NCBI RefSeq assembly: GCF_014189855.1 | Contig: NZ_BJFN01000001.1 | Location: 248,001-312,000, forward strand | Direction: 5' to 3' | DNA: 64,000 nucleotides | Source: Buttiauxella sp. A111 | GTDB lineage: Bacteria; Pseudomonadota; Gammaproteobacteria; Enterobacterales; Enterobacteriaceae | Part shown: positions 37,514 through 46,258 of the stretch, piece by piece | Numbering within the stretch: position 1 is the first letter of the stretch | Layout of the letters: each line of letters starts with the position of its first letter | Made by a program: the position numbers and the translations under genes | Notes under the pieces: model-generated | Told to the model about the DNA's origin: nothing | What the model saw: only the letters and a program-made list of their open reading frames with translations | Database searches by the model: none

Positions 37514-38917
37514 TTAATAGCTCCTGACCCCCGCGATCGCAGCAGCCTTTTTCGGTGTTTCTGCCGCATCTTCAGCCAGGCTGAGATCCCGGTCTTTCAC
37601 TTCCGGCATCAATATCGCTGCCAGTAAGCCAATGGTTGAATAGGCAATCATCATGACGACAATTGGCCACCAGGAACCCGTCATGTTGACGAAAATACCC
37701 GCGAGAACCGGACCAAATCCGACCGCGACCAGCCCCCCCGCCTCTTTCGAAATCGCCATTCGTGTAAATCGATTACGTGAACCGAACATTTCTGCCATGG
37801 TGATATTTTCCAGGGCAAATAATCCCAGTACCGCAACGTTATGAATAATGATAATTGAGGCCATAATAACGTTAACATCATTGCTCTTATCAACAATCAT
37901 CGACAGCATTGGCCAGGCAAGAATAATGGCTGAAATATTGACGATAATATAAGGAATGCGACGACCTATTTTATCTGATAACCAGCCTAAGAACGGAATA
38001 GTCATAAAACCAATAATAGAGCTAATCATTAACGCGTCAGTCGGAATCTTTTTCTCGAACAATAATGTCTGGACTAAATACCCAGCCAGGAAAGTTTGAA
38101 TTAAACCTGAGTTTCCGGCTTGACCAAAACGCAATCCCGTTGCAAGCCAGAATGATTTACTGGTAAACATTGCGCCAAGAGAGTGAGTCTCATCAGCTAC
38201 CGGTTTTGCCACCGCAACGTTTTCAGTGTCGTCATTAACTTTCTCAAACACAGGGCTTTCTTTGAGGTTCATACGCAACCAGATGGCAAAAATCATTACC
38301 ACCACGCTCGCAAGGAACGGTACGCGCCAACCCCATGCCAGCAGCTCTTCTTTCGGAAGGACGAAGAACATCACAGCCCAAATTGCCGTGGCCGATAGCG
38401 TTCCGCAGTTGGTCCCCATAGCCACCAAAGAGGAGATAATGCCGCGTTTTCCTTTGGGCGCATACTCTGCAAGCATGGTCCCAGCCCCAGAAATTTCAGC
38501 ACCCGCCCCCAACCCTTGAATAATACGTAACAACACCAGCAGCATCGGTGCAAAAATACCGATTTGAGCATACGTTGGGAGCACACCGATTAAGGTGGTA
38601 CAAATCCCCATCATTGTAATAGTGATAAACAGAACTTTCTTACGCCCAATAGTATCGCCCATTCGGCCAAAGAAAAATGCACCGGCGATGCGTGCTATAT
38701 AACCGGCACCATAGGTTCCCATCGCCAATATTAATGCCATCGCAGCAGATTGCTCTGGGAAAAATATTTCATGAAAAACTAATGCAGCGCCTAATGAATA
38801 TAACTGAAAGTCCATAAATTCAAGTGCAGTACCGAGCCAGCCGGAAACGGCGGCCTTAACTAAATCACCCGTACTTCTTTCCGGTTGATTATTTTTAATA
38901 TCAATAGAAGTATTCAT
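37514..38917 (-). CDS. ydfJ: MFS transporter YdfJ (intact)
   Basis: A 467-residue major facilitator of the MHS (metabolite:H+ symport) type, with twelve predicted membrane segments. The loop 2-3 signature GRMGDTIGRKKVLF and the later SDKIGRRIPYI are present, as is the N-terminal WLGTALEFMDFQLY motif. ATG 38917 follows GAGAACAG; an upstream start adds 30 residues and is not supported. In E. coli K-12 this gene is broken by the Qin prophage; here it is whole and sits between rspB and ydfI, suggesting uptake of the sugar acid they metabolise. Confidence 0.9.
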   Translation of the reverse strand: MNTSIDIKNNQPERSTGDLVKAAVSGWLGTALEFMDFQLYSLGAALVFHEIFFPEQSAAMALILAMGTYGAGYIARIAGAFFFGRMGDTIGRKKVLFITITMMGICTTLIGVLPTYAQIGIFAPMLLVLLRIIQGLGAGAEISGAGTMLAEYAPKGKRGIISSLVAMGTNCGTLSATAIWAVMFFVLPKEELLAWGWRVPFLASVVVMIFAIWLRMNLKESPVFEKVNDDTENVAVAKPVADETHSLGAMFTSKSFWLATGLRFGQAGNSGLIQTFLAGYLVQTLLFEKKIPTDALMISSIIGFMTIPFLGWLSDKIGRRIPYIIVNISAIILAWPMLSMIVDKSNDVNVIMASIIIIHNVAVLGLFALENITMAEMFGSRNRFTRMAISKEAGGLVAVGFGPVLAGIFVNMTGSWWPIVVMMIAYSTIGLLAAILMPEVKDRDLSLAEDAAETPKKAAAIAGVRSY

Positions 38918-38979
38918 ATTTCTGTTCTCAGTAATTTGTCGTTGTAGGGACAGCAAATCTTCAGATACAGATGGGGGAA

Positions 38980-39993
38980 TCAGAACGTCAGCAATACCTT
39001 GCAGCACTGCTTTTGGTCTTTCTCAAATATCTCCATTGCATCAACTACTTGCATGTAATTGAACTGATGGGTGATTAATTTCTCCGGGTTTATTTTTTTC
39101 TGTGTCATCCAGTCAATCACCAGTGGGAAGCGATTGCTGTTGAGTCGTGAGCTATATATTGCAAGCTCTTTACTGGTGATCGCTTGTTGATTCAACACGC
39201 AAGGGTCAGATGAAAAGCCCATAATGCCGATGCGTGCAGCGGGAGAAGCAAGCGCGATAGCTTCCGGTAAAATGGCCGGATGACAGGCCGCATCAATGAT
39301 CAGTGTTGGGCGTATTCCCAGACGCTCAAGTTCTGCGCGCAAATCCAGGTGGGTATTATTGATAACGCGATCGGCTCCGTTTGCTTTTGCCATCGCAAGA
39401 CGCTCGTCGATACGGTCTACGACGATAATTTCTTTTACGTTATACACGCCACGCAATGCCTGAATTGACGTCAAGCCCATCGGCCCGGCCCCGTAAATCA
39501 TTGCGATGTCCAGTGGGCCTGGATTCATTTGGCTACAGATATTGGCGGCAATGGTGAACGGCTCCACCATCGTGGCTTCATTATCAGAGATGTTCTGCGG
39601 TACAACATGGGCATTCCTCGCGGGCAAGGTGATAAATTCACTAAAACCACCGTCGCGGTGAACACCAATAACCTGGAGTTCCGTACAAACATTGGGTCGC
39701 CCGACTAAACACGGATAGCACTGACCGCAGCTCACGACCGGATCACCCACTACGCGCTCCCCGATGCGTGATGGTTCAACCCCTTCGCCAACGGCATCAA
39801 TATGACCAAAGAACTCGTGGCCAATGACGCGTGGGTATTTAGCGAACGGATTATGGCCGCGATAAATATGTATGTCAGAACCACAAATACCGGCACTGCT
39901 GACACGAATTCGCACTTCTCCTGGCAGGGGTTGTGGAACAGGACGCTCTTCAATAACCAACTTTTCTGGTTGCTGTATGGTGATGCTTTTCAT
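38980..39993 (-). CDS. rspB: Zinc-dependent alcohol dehydrogenase RspB
   Basis: A 337-residue medium-chain dehydrogenase. Catalytic zinc ligands are in AGICGSDIH and GHEFFGH (about 35-66), the structural zinc site is CGQCYPCLVGRPNVC (about 94-108), and the nucleotide-binding motif is IYGAGPMGL near residue 166. It resembles E. coli RspB and L-galactonate/L-idonate-type dehydrogenases. Substrate is unproven; it is co-transcribed with the sugar-acid dehydratase RspA (15-base gap). Confidence 0.92.
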   Translation of the reverse strand: MKSITIQQPEKLVIEERPVPQPLPGEVRIRVSSAGICGSDIHIYRGHNPFAKYPRVIGHEFFGHIDAVGEGVEPSRIGERVVGDPVVSCGQCYPCLVGRPNVCTELQVIGVHRDGGFSEFITLPARNAHVVPQNISDNEATMVEPFTIAANICSQMNPGPLDIAMIYGAGPMGLTSIQALRGVYNVKEIIVVDRIDERLAMAKANGADRVINNTHLDLRAELERLGIRPTLIIDAACHPAILPEAIALASPAARIGIMGFSSDPCVLNQQAITSKELAIYSSRLNSNRFPLVIDWMTQKKINPEKLITHQFNYMQVVDAMEIFEKDQKQCCKVLLTF

Positions 39994-40008
39994 CGTTTAG
40001 TTTCCTTA

Positions 40009-41223
40009 TTACCAATTCCACAAGGTGCCATCTTCGAGACGAGCAACCGGCAAATATGCAGGTTCATAGGGGTATTTCGCCGCCAGTTTTTCATCGAACT
40101 CAATTCCAATACCCGGCTTTTCACCAGGGTGCATATAGCCGTTATCAAACGTCCAGGTATGCGGGAACACTTCAAGCATTTGCTCGGAATAACCCATATA
40201 TTCCTGTACGCCAAAGTTCGGCACCCACAGGTCAAAGTGCAACGCCGCCGCCATACAAACTGGCGAAAGGTCTGATGGCCCATGCGAGCCGGTACGTACT
40301 TGATATAGCGAAGCAAAATCGGCAATTCGCCGCATCCCGCTAATCCCTCCCGCGTGGGTGATAGTCGTGCGGATGTAATCGATAAGCTGTTCTTCAATAA
40401 GCTGTTTACAGTCCCAGATGCTGTTAAACACTTCCCCTACGGCAATGGGGGTAACGGTGTGTTGGCGAATCAAACGGAAGCATTCCTGGTTTTCCGCCGG
40501 AGTGGGATCTTCCATCCAGAACAGGCGGTGATCTTCAATGCTTTTCCCAAAGCGAGCGGCTTCGATTGGCGTCAGACGGTGGTGCATGTCATGCAATAAA
40601 TGCTCATTGAAACCAAATTTATTACGCACGGCTTCGAATAGCTTTGGCGTGAAATCGAGGTATTTTTCACTGGACCACAACTGCTCTTCTGGCCAGTCAC
40701 CTTTGGTTGCGGGCTCGTAAGCCAACCCTTTACCTTTCGCCATACCGTAGGTGGTTTTCATGCCTGGCACGCCGCACTGCACGCGAATCGCTTTGTAGCC
40801 CAACTCTTTATGACGCGCGTAGTCGTCCAGTACTTCATCAATGGAATGCCCGGTGGTGTGGCAATAAACCATGACCCCTTCACGGGATGCGCCGCCCAGT
40901 AATTGATACAACGGCATGTTGGCGGCTTTAGCTTTGATATCCCACAACGCCACGTCGACCGCAGAAATTGCCGACATGGTAACGGGTCCGCGACGCCAGT
41001 AAGCGCCTTTGTAAAAGAACTGCCAGATGTCTTCGATGCGATGAGCATCGCGACCAATTAGCTGCGGACACACATGATCTTTCAGATACGATGCAACGGA
41101 AAGCTCACGGCCATTTAAGGTGGCATCGCCAAGTCCGGTAATCCCTTCATCGGTAGTGATTTTCAGCGTGACAAAGTTACGCCCAGGACACGTGACAAAT
41201 ACTTCTGCTTTTACAATCTTCAT
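40009..41223 (-). CDS. rspA: D-mannonate/altronate-type dehydratase RspA (enolase superfamily)
   Basis: A 404-residue enolase-superfamily protein of the ManD subgroup, the same length as E. coli RspA. It carries the ManD catalytic pair Arg147 and Tyr159, His214 in the HDMHH segment, and metal ligands Asp212, Glu238 (FWMEDP) and Glu264 (VGEVFNS). Start at ATG 41223 after AGGGAG. First described in E. coli as a starvation-sensing protein affecting RpoS, it is more likely a sugar-acid dehydratase, feeding 2-keto-3-deoxygluconate metabolism. Confidence 0.93.
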   Translation of the reverse strand: MKIVKAEVFVTCPGRNFVTLKITTDEGITGLGDATLNGRELSVASYLKDHVCPQLIGRDAHRIEDIWQFFYKGAYWRRGPVTMSAISAVDVALWDIKAKAANMPLYQLLGGASREGVMVYCHTTGHSIDEVLDDYARHKELGYKAIRVQCGVPGMKTTYGMAKGKGLAYEPATKGDWPEEQLWSSEKYLDFTPKLFEAVRNKFGFNEHLLHDMHHRLTPIEAARFGKSIEDHRLFWMEDPTPAENQECFRLIRQHTVTPIAVGEVFNSIWDCKQLIEEQLIDYIRTTITHAGGISGMRRIADFASLYQVRTGSHGPSDLSPVCMAAALHFDLWVPNFGVQEYMGYSEQMLEVFPHTWTFDNGYMHPGEKPGIGIEFDEKLAAKYPYEPAYLPVARLEDGTLWNW

Positions 41224-41287
41224 TCGGACTCCCTGACGGCAAATGAGGTGTACGGTGTTCAATGAAGGTTAAACTACACATGAAAAT

Positions 41288-41346
41288 ACTACCATACAAG
41301 TAGTCTTATGGTGATTTCTTGGACTGCGTCACAATTAACTTGTGAC
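41288..41346 (-). promoter_or_regulatory. rspA upstream operators
   Basis: On the minus strand AGACTAC-N7-GTAGT (41288-41306) resembles the ydfI-upstream dyad and is a candidate RspR site. Further upstream, GTCACAA-N5-TTGTGAC (41328-41346) is a perfect seven-base inverted repeat whose factor is unknown; its half-sites face the wrong way for CRP. Confidence 0.5.
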
Positions 41347-41409
41347 ACTGACAAAGGAAAACAGCCGATTTGAAAGGAGACAGAAAAGAACGATGAGAGA
41401 AAGGTGAAA

Positions 41410-41736
41410 TCAGGTGCGTGACCATCCAGCAACGATGATCAACATGCCGCAGAAGGCGACGGTTGCGCCAACCCAATCGAAGACGCTCAATTTTACGCCA
41501 TCGACCCAGCGTAACCATAGCAACGCGGTCACGACATAGACCCCACCGTACGCGGCATAAACACGCCCACTCGCGGCCGGATGCAACGTGAGTAACCAGA
41601 CAAACATCGCCAGGGAGAACGCCGCGGGAATCAGCAACAACGGCGATCCCTCGCGTTTTAACCACAGCCAGGGTAAAAAACAGCCGATGATTTCAGCCAG
41701 GGCTGTTGTAAAAAAAAGTAAGGTTGTTTTGATCAT
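41410..41736 (-). CDS. ynfA: YnfA, UPF0060 small membrane protein
   Basis: A 108-residue protein with four membrane helices, matching the YnfA family (UPF0060), which resembles small multidrug-resistance transporters and in Shigella has been linked to drug efflux. The helices carry [31 protein letters not shown] and [10 protein letters not shown] signatures. It is divergent from ynfB, as in E. coli. Confidence 0.94.
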   Translation of the reverse strand: MIKTTLLFFTTALAEIIGCFLPWLWLKREGSPLLLIPAAFSLAMFVWLLTLHPAASGRVYAAYGGVYVVTALLWLRWVDGVKLSVFDWVGATVAFCGMLIIVAGWSRT

Positions 41737-41844
41737 CTTTAACCTTGTCTGGAATAATGGGCTAATACATGGTCGCGTTGGTCCGCGCCAGTCTCAATGG
41801 TACATTTACTTCAACAAAGAGCGTCACCCTAAAAGGAAAATGCA

Positions 41845-42195
41845 ATGAACACAAATCTTCGCAAACGTCTGTCCGTGGCAACACTGCCGCTGGCGCTGTT
41901 GCTAAGTGCATTTGCGTTTGTTCAACCAGCCAATGCCCAGACAAACAAGCTGATTATTGAATCTGGTGACAATGCGCAGACTCGCCAGGATGCGGCGATG
42001 GACAAAGAGCAATGGAATGACACACGTAACTTGCGCCAGAAAGTGAACAAACGGACCGAGAAAGAGTGGGATAAAGCCGATACTGCTTTTGACGCGCGTG
42101 ATAATTGCCAGAAAAGCGCCAATATCAACGCCTATTGGGAACCAAACACCCTGCGTTGTCTGGATCGCAAAACCGGCCGCGATGTCGCACCGTAA
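41845..42195 (+). CDS. ynfB: YnfB, UPF0482 periplasmic protein
   Basis: A 116-residue exported protein with a 31-residue signal peptide ending QPANA before Q-T-N-K-L. The mature part is very charged and contains two cysteines (DNCQKS and TLRCLD) that could form a disulfide. It belongs to the uncharacterised UPF0482/YnfB family. AAAAGGAAAA precedes the ATG at 41845. It is followed by a hairpin and speG. Confidence 0.92.
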   Translation: MNTNLRKRLSVATLPLALLLSAFAFVQPANAQTNKLIIESGDNAQTRQDAAMDKEQWNDTRNLRQKVNKRTEKEWDKADTAFDARDNCQKSANINAYWEPNTLRCLDRKTGRDVAP

Positions 42196-42213
42196 CACGG
42201 TACTGTAGTCAAT

Positions 42214-42235
42214 AAGGCTTCTGTCCAGAAGCCTT
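42214..42235 (+). other. Strong hairpin between ynfB and speG
   Basis: AAGGCTTCTG and CAGAAGCCTT are perfect ten-base arms with a two-base centre. No T run follows, so it is a weak terminator at best; it ends about ten bases before the speG ribosome site and may act as a transcript-stabilising or partial termination structure. Confidence 0.55.
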
Positions 42236-42256
42236 GAAACTTTGAAAGGAACTCAC

Positions 42257-42814
42257 ATGTCCCAAGAGCTGCAAATCAAACTTCGCCCCCTGGAACGCGA
42301 AGATCTTCGTTTCGTCCACCAACTGGACAACAACGCAAGCGTGATGCGCTACTGGTTTGAAGAACCCTACGAAGCGTTTGTCGAGCTGTCCGACCTGTAC
42401 GACAAACATATTCACGACCAAAGTGAGCGGCGTTTTGTTATCGAATGTAATGGTGAAAAAGCCGGTCTGGTTGAATTAGTCGAAATTAATCATGTTCACC
42501 GCCGTGCCGAGTTCCAGATTATTATTTCACCTGACTATCAGGGCAAAGGGCTGGCATCACGTGCTGCGAAGCTTGCGATGGATTACGGGTTTATGGTGTT
42601 GAACCTGTACAAACTGTATTTAATTGTTGATAAAGAAAATGCAAAAGCCGTGCATATTTATAAGAAATTGGGCTTTATGGTGGAAGGCGAATTAATCCAC
42701 GAATTCTTTATTAATGGTGAATACCGCAACACTATTCGTATGTGCATTTTCCAGCATCAGTATCTGGCGGAGCACAAAAAGAGCGGAAATATGTTAAAAC
42801 CCACCGCGCAATAA
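42257..42814 (+). CDS. speG: Spermidine N1-acetyltransferase
   Basis: A 185-residue GNAT enzyme that acetylates spermidine and spermine with acetyl-CoA, limiting polyamine toxicity. The acetyl-CoA loop is in [20 protein letters not shown] (about 92-111), and the polyamine-binding acidic helix region [14 protein letters not shown] is conserved. I use ATG 42257 after AAAGGA; an in-frame ATG five codons earlier overlaps the ribosome site. Length is about that of E. coli SpeG. Confidence 0.96.
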   Translation: MSQELQIKLRPLEREDLRFVHQLDNNASVMRYWFEEPYEAFVELSDLYDKHIHDQSERRFVIECNGEKAGLVELVEINHVHRRAEFQIIISPDYQGKGLASRAAKLAMDYGFMVLNLYKLYLIVDKENAKAVHIYKKLGFMVEGELIHEFFINGEYRNTIRMCIFQHQYLAEHKKSGNMLKPTAQ

Positions 42815-42870
42815 TCAGTCACCTTGTCGTTCGGGTAAGCGCAAGCTGCTCCCTTCAATCGCGCAGTAAT

Positions 42871-42900
42871 ATGGTGGATGCGCAAACGCTCATCCACCCT
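42871..42900. repeat. REP-like palindrome between speG and ydgJ
   Basis: GGTGGATG (42873-42880) and CATCCACC (42891-42898) are perfect arms around a GC-rich ten-base centre. It resembles the elements at 28045 and 57329, and lies between convergent genes, a typical REP location. Confidence 0.65.
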
Positions 42901-42936
42901 AAAAGCCGCATTCATCTGTCGTTCACGGAGTCCGCG

Positions 42937-43977
42937 TTATGCCAGATTCAGCGTAGCGCGATGCTTTGCGGATTCCATACCCAGTTCAATCATTTCCATG
43001 ACCTGAATAGCTTGAGCTGCCGGAACCGGATTTTCACCATGTCCGGTGAGTGCGTCGCGAATAGCGGCATAGTACGCAGGATAATTACCCGGCACCGTTA
43101 GCAACGTCTGTTCGTTCATCACTTCACCCTGAGCCAGCGTCAGAACGCCGTCACGCATATCGTAACCCCAGTCTTCCTGCGGCAAACGCTCGCCTGCTTT
43201 CAGGCGGTCTTCCTGTGGGTCCAGACCATATTTGATATAGCTGCCGCGAGCCCCATGCACGATATAACGAGCCGTTTCTGCCGCCGCCAGCAAGGTGCCG
43301 TGCAGGACAACGCGGCGTTGTGGATACGCAAGTACAGCATGGAAGTAGTCGGTCGCTTGCGCACCTGGGCGAAGCTGGCCTAAATCCACAGTCAAGCTCA
43401 CCGGTAACCCGAAAAGATTCAGCGCCTGGTCGATAAGATGCGGTCCTAAGTCATACCAGATGCCGCTGCCTACGCCGGCCTGCTCACGCCAGCGATTGCG
43501 AACTTGCGGGCGATAACGGTCGAAGTGCGATTCAAAATAGGCAACTTCTCCCAGGGTGCCTTCGGCTAACAGCCCTTTGAGGGTTAGGAAATCACTGTCC
43601 CAACGACGGTTATGAAACACCGAAAGCAACAAACCGCAGCTTTTTGCCAGCGCATCTAATTCACGAGCTTGTGACAACGTCACGGTAAACGGTTTATCGA
43701 CCACCACGTGTTTGCCTGCTTCCAGAGCCGCTTTGGCCAACGGGAAATGGGTATCATTTGGGGTTGGGATGACAATCAGGTCGATATTAGGGTCATTGAA
43801 CAGATGATGAGGGTCAGAGACGACCGGCATGTTTGGCCAGTCAGCATGAACTTTCGTGGCATCACTGCTGGAAACCCCGGCCAAAACCATACCTGGCGTA
43901 CCGACAATTAATGGCGCATGGAAGGTTTTGCTGGCGTAACCGTAACCGATTAGTCCGACACGAATGTTATCACTCAT
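42937..43977 (-). CDS. ydgJ: YdgJ, GFO/IDH/MocA-family oxidoreductase
   Basis: A 346-residue NAD(P)-dependent oxidoreductase of the Gfo/Idh/MocA family. The N-terminal Rossmann motif is GLIGYGYASKTFHAP (about 8-22), the family EKP-like motif appears as VVDKPFTVTL (about 92-101), and the C-terminal alpha/beta domain starts near residue 125 with ESHFDRYRPQVR. Substrate is unknown. Very similar to E. coli YdgJ and in the same place. Confidence 0.93.
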   Translation of the reverse strand: MSDNIRVGLIGYGYASKTFHAPLIVGTPGMVLAGVSSSDATKVHADWPNMPVVSDPHHLFNDPNIDLIVIPTPNDTHFPLAKAALEAGKHVVVDKPFTVTLSQARELDALAKSCGLLLSVFHNRRWDSDFLTLKGLLAEGTLGEVAYFESHFDRYRPQVRNRWREQAGVGSGIWYDLGPHLIDQALNLFGLPVSLTVDLGQLRPGAQATDYFHAVLAYPQRRVVLHGTLLAAAETARYIVHGARGSYIKYGLDPQEDRLKAGERLPQEDWGYDMRDGVLTLAQGEVMNEQTLLTVPGNYPAYYAAIRDALTGHGENPVPAAQAIQVMEMIELGMESAKHRATLNLA

Positions 43978-44257
43978 TTGCTTTCCTCATGATTATTTGA
44001 CGGCTCATTTGACACCATCCCAGTGATTGTAACAACAGGTAATTATATTGTTACGTGTTAGTTGCATGTTCGCCAGGCGACCGTCAATCAAGTGGACATC
44101 TGGAGAAGATTCGTGTGGCTGCGGCTAATTGAAAAATCCTAAAAAGCCCATCAGGGAGTATTTATTGATTTTTAATGCATGGTTACCGTTTATTATTCAT
44201 GCATAACGAACACACCGCGTACCTACTCCTCATTTATTGTATGGATAACAGCCGCCC

Positions 44258-44473
44258 ATGACTGCTCTCGACTATTTAATGAAGTTTCGCAAAATCAGCT
44301 CATCTGAAAGCCTGGAAAAACTGTTTGATCACCTCAATTACAACCTGACAGATAATAATGAGCTGATGAATATGTATCGCGCAGCCGATCATCGTCGTGC
44401 TGAATTAGTCTCGGGCGGGCGTCTGTTTGATTTAGGCTGCGTGCCAAAATCGGTCTGGCGCTATGTGATCTAG
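44258..44473 (+). CDS. cnu: Cnu (YdgT), Hha-family H-NS partner
   Basis: A 71-residue nucleoid-associated cofactor. Hha/YmoA/YdgT proteins bind H-NS and help silence horizontally acquired genes; Cnu also binds near oriC in E. coli. The family core [18 protein letters not shown] and [22 protein letters not shown] is present and ends PKSVWRYVI. No membrane segment. The 280-base gap before it contains no recognisable blr gene, which E. coli has at this place. Confidence 0.95.
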   Translation: MTALDYLMKFRKISSSESLEKLFDHLNYNLTDNNELMNMYRAADHRRAELVSGGRLFDLGCVPKSVWRYVI

Positions 44474-44566
44474 CCTCTCTCAGGTAGCAAAGCGCTGAAA
44501 AAACCTTATAATCCTCCCGCCTTATGATTCACATAAGGAAAGTTTCACACTTTTTCGGGAGGTAAT

Positions 44567-45019
44567 ATGACGACCATGCAAGAACCCACGCAAGCACCAC
44601 GTATTGCAGGCTGGCTTCTGGCCCCTCTCGCCTGGCTTTTGATGACGCTTCTCAGCAGTACAATTGCGCTGGCCATTTATCTTATGATGCTCATCTCCCC
44701 AGAAAGCCATCGACTTATGAGCGCTCAAGGCCCCAAAATGGTGATCTTTTGGTATACCTCGATTGCCTGCGCGATTGCTATGTGGGGTTATACCATGTGG
44801 TTGACGATCGCCTTCTTCAAACGTCGTAAGAATGTGGTACGTCATTATATTTTTTGGTTATTGTTGTCAGTACTGTTAGCGATTAAAACCTTCGCATTTT
44901 CCCCAGTAAGTGACACGCTGGCATTACGTCAGTTGATGTTTCCTTTATTGGCTGCTGCCTTGTTGGTTCCTTACCTCAAGCGCTCAAGCCGTGTGAAGCA
45001 AACATTTATTAAGCCGTAA
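44567..45019 (+). CDS. ydgK: YdgK, DUF2569 membrane protein
   Basis: A 150-residue inner-membrane protein with four hydrophobic segments, resembling YdgK/DUF2569. It starts M-T-T-M-Q-E-P and includes the family-like [22 protein letters not shown] lies six bases before the ATG at 44567. Function unknown. It precedes the rsx operon but is separated from it by an 80-base segment with alternative hairpins. Confidence 0.88.
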   Translation: MTTMQEPTQAPRIAGWLLAPLAWLLMTLLSSTIALAIYLMMLISPESHRLMSAQGPKMVIFWYTSIACAIAMWGYTMWLTIAFFKRRKNVVRHYIFWLLLSVLLAIKTFAFSPVSDTLALRQLMFPLLAAALLVPYLKRSSRVKQTFIKP

Positions 45020-45044
45020 TAACCTTATAAACACCCCGTTGTCG

Positions 45045-45083
45045 TTATTGGCCAGTTGGCCGATAATAGGCGGCTTTTTTTTG
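45045..45083 (+). promoter_or_regulatory. Alternative hairpins before rsxA
   Basis: TTATTGGCC (45045-45053) pairs with GGCCGATAA (45058-45066). The second arm's GCCG can instead pair with CGGC at 45071-45074, which is followed directly by eight T residues. The two foldings exclude each other. This could be the ydgK terminator or a leader structure for rsxA. Confidence 0.4.
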
Positions 45084-45098
45084 TTTCAGGTCTTATTC

Positions 45099-45680
45099 AT
45101 GACAGATTATTTGCTGCTCTTTGTTGGCACGGTGCTGGTCAATAACTTCGTATTGGTGAAGTTTCTTGGTCTGTGTCCGTTTATGGGGGTTTCCAAAAAA
45201 CTGGAGACCGCCATCGGCATGGGGCTGGCGACCACTTTTGTACTAACGCTGGCTTCTATTTGCGCCTGGCTGGTCAATGAGTTGATCCTTGTTCCTCTCG
45301 ACTTAGTCTATTTGCGCACGCTGGCCTTTATTCTGGTGATTGCCGTCGTCGTGCAATTTACCGAAATGGTGGTTCGCAAAACCAGCCCGGCACTCTATCG
45401 CCTGCTGGGAATATTTTTGCCACTCATCACCACGAACTGTGCGGTGCTGGGTGTTGCGCTGCTCAATATCAATCTGGGCCACAACTTCCTGCAATCAGCA
45501 CTCTATGGGTTTTCAGCAGCGGTTGGTTTTTCGCTGGTGATGGTGCTATTTGCGGCCATTCGCGAACGCATGGCCGTCGCCGATGTGCCCGCTCCTTTTC
45601 GCGGCAACGCTATTGCGCTGATCACTGCTGGCTTGATGTCTTTGGCCTTTATGGGCTTTAGCGGATTGGTTAAGTTCTGA
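45099..45680 (+). CDS. rsxA: Rsx electron transport complex subunit A
   Basis: A 193-residue membrane subunit (homologue of RnfA/NqrE) with six helices and the conserved cysteines in GLCPFMG and TTNCAVLG that coordinate an intramembrane 2Fe-2S cluster with RsxE. In E. coli the Rsx complex helps re-reduce SoxR. Start at ATG 45099 gives the E. coli length; the upstream extension is not conserved. Stop overlaps rsxB (TGATG). Confidence 0.96.
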   Translation: MTDYLLLFVGTVLVNNFVLVKFLGLCPFMGVSKKLETAIGMGLATTFVLTLASICAWLVNELILVPLDLVYLRTLAFILVIAVVVQFTEMVVRKTSPALYRLLGIFLPLITTNCAVLGVALLNINLGHNFLQSALYGFSAAVGFSLVMVLFAAIRERMAVADVPAPFRGNAIALITAGLMSLAFMGFSGLVKF

Positions 45681-46258
45681 TGAGTACTATTTGGATTGCT
45701 GTGCTTGCATTGGGCCTTTTAGGCCTGGTATTTGGGCTGATACTCGGTTACGCCTCACGCCGTTTTCTCGTTGAAGAAGACCCGATCGTCGATAAAATTG
45801 ATGAATTGCTGCCGCAAAGTCAGTGCGGCCAGTGTGGCTATCCAGGCTGTCGCCCATACGCAGAAGCCGTAGGAAACCAGGGTGCGAATATCAACCTGTG
45901 CGCCCCTGGTGGCGAAGCTGTTATGCACAAAATTGCCTCGTTACTGAACGTCGATCCACAACCTATTGGTGGCGATGGCCAGGCTCAGGAACCGGTACGA
46001 ATGCTGGCGGTTATCGATGAGCCCAACTGTATCGGTTGTACCAAGTGCATTCAGGCTTGCCCGGTTGACGCCATTGTTGGCGCGACGCGTGCCATGCATA
46101 CCGTTATTAGTGACCTTTGCACCGGATGCAATTTATGTGTCGACCCGTGCCCAACGCGCTGTATTGAATTACGCCCGGTCGAAACCACCACAGAAAGCTG
46201 GAAGTGGGATCTGCAAACCATCCCGGTTCGACTGATTCCGGTGGAGCAACATGTTTAA
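45680..46258 (+). CDS. rsxB: Rsx electron transport complex subunit B (ferredoxin)
   Basis: A 192-residue iron-sulfur protein. An N-terminal membrane anchor (about 5-25) is followed by a four-Cys motif [11 protein letters not shown] (about 48-58, with a further Cys in NLCAPGG) and two 4Fe-4S ferredoxin motifs, [12 protein letters not shown] (about 114-125) and [12 protein letters not shown] (about 144-155). It shuttles electrons within the complex. It overlaps rsxC by eight bases. Confidence 0.96.
   Translation: MSTIWIAVLALGLLGLVFGLILGYASRRFLVEEDPIVDKIDELLPQSQCGQCGYPGCRPYAEAVGNQGANINLCAPGGEAVMHKIASLLNVDPQPIGGDGQAQEPVRMLAVIDEPNCIGCTKCIQACPVDAIVGATRAMHTVISDLCTGCNLCVDPCPTRCIELRPVETTTESWKWDLQTIPVRLIPVEQHV

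Noticed and set aside
41328-41346. GTCACAA-N5-TTGTGAC considered as a CRP site
   Set aside because: CRP half-sites are TGTGA then TCACA; here they are in the opposite order, so it is listed only as an unassigned dyad.
41306-41665. A 119-codon minus-strand ORF overlapping ynfA
   Set aside because: The 108-residue frame at 41410-41736 matches YnfA with its four helices, so the other frame is a shadow.
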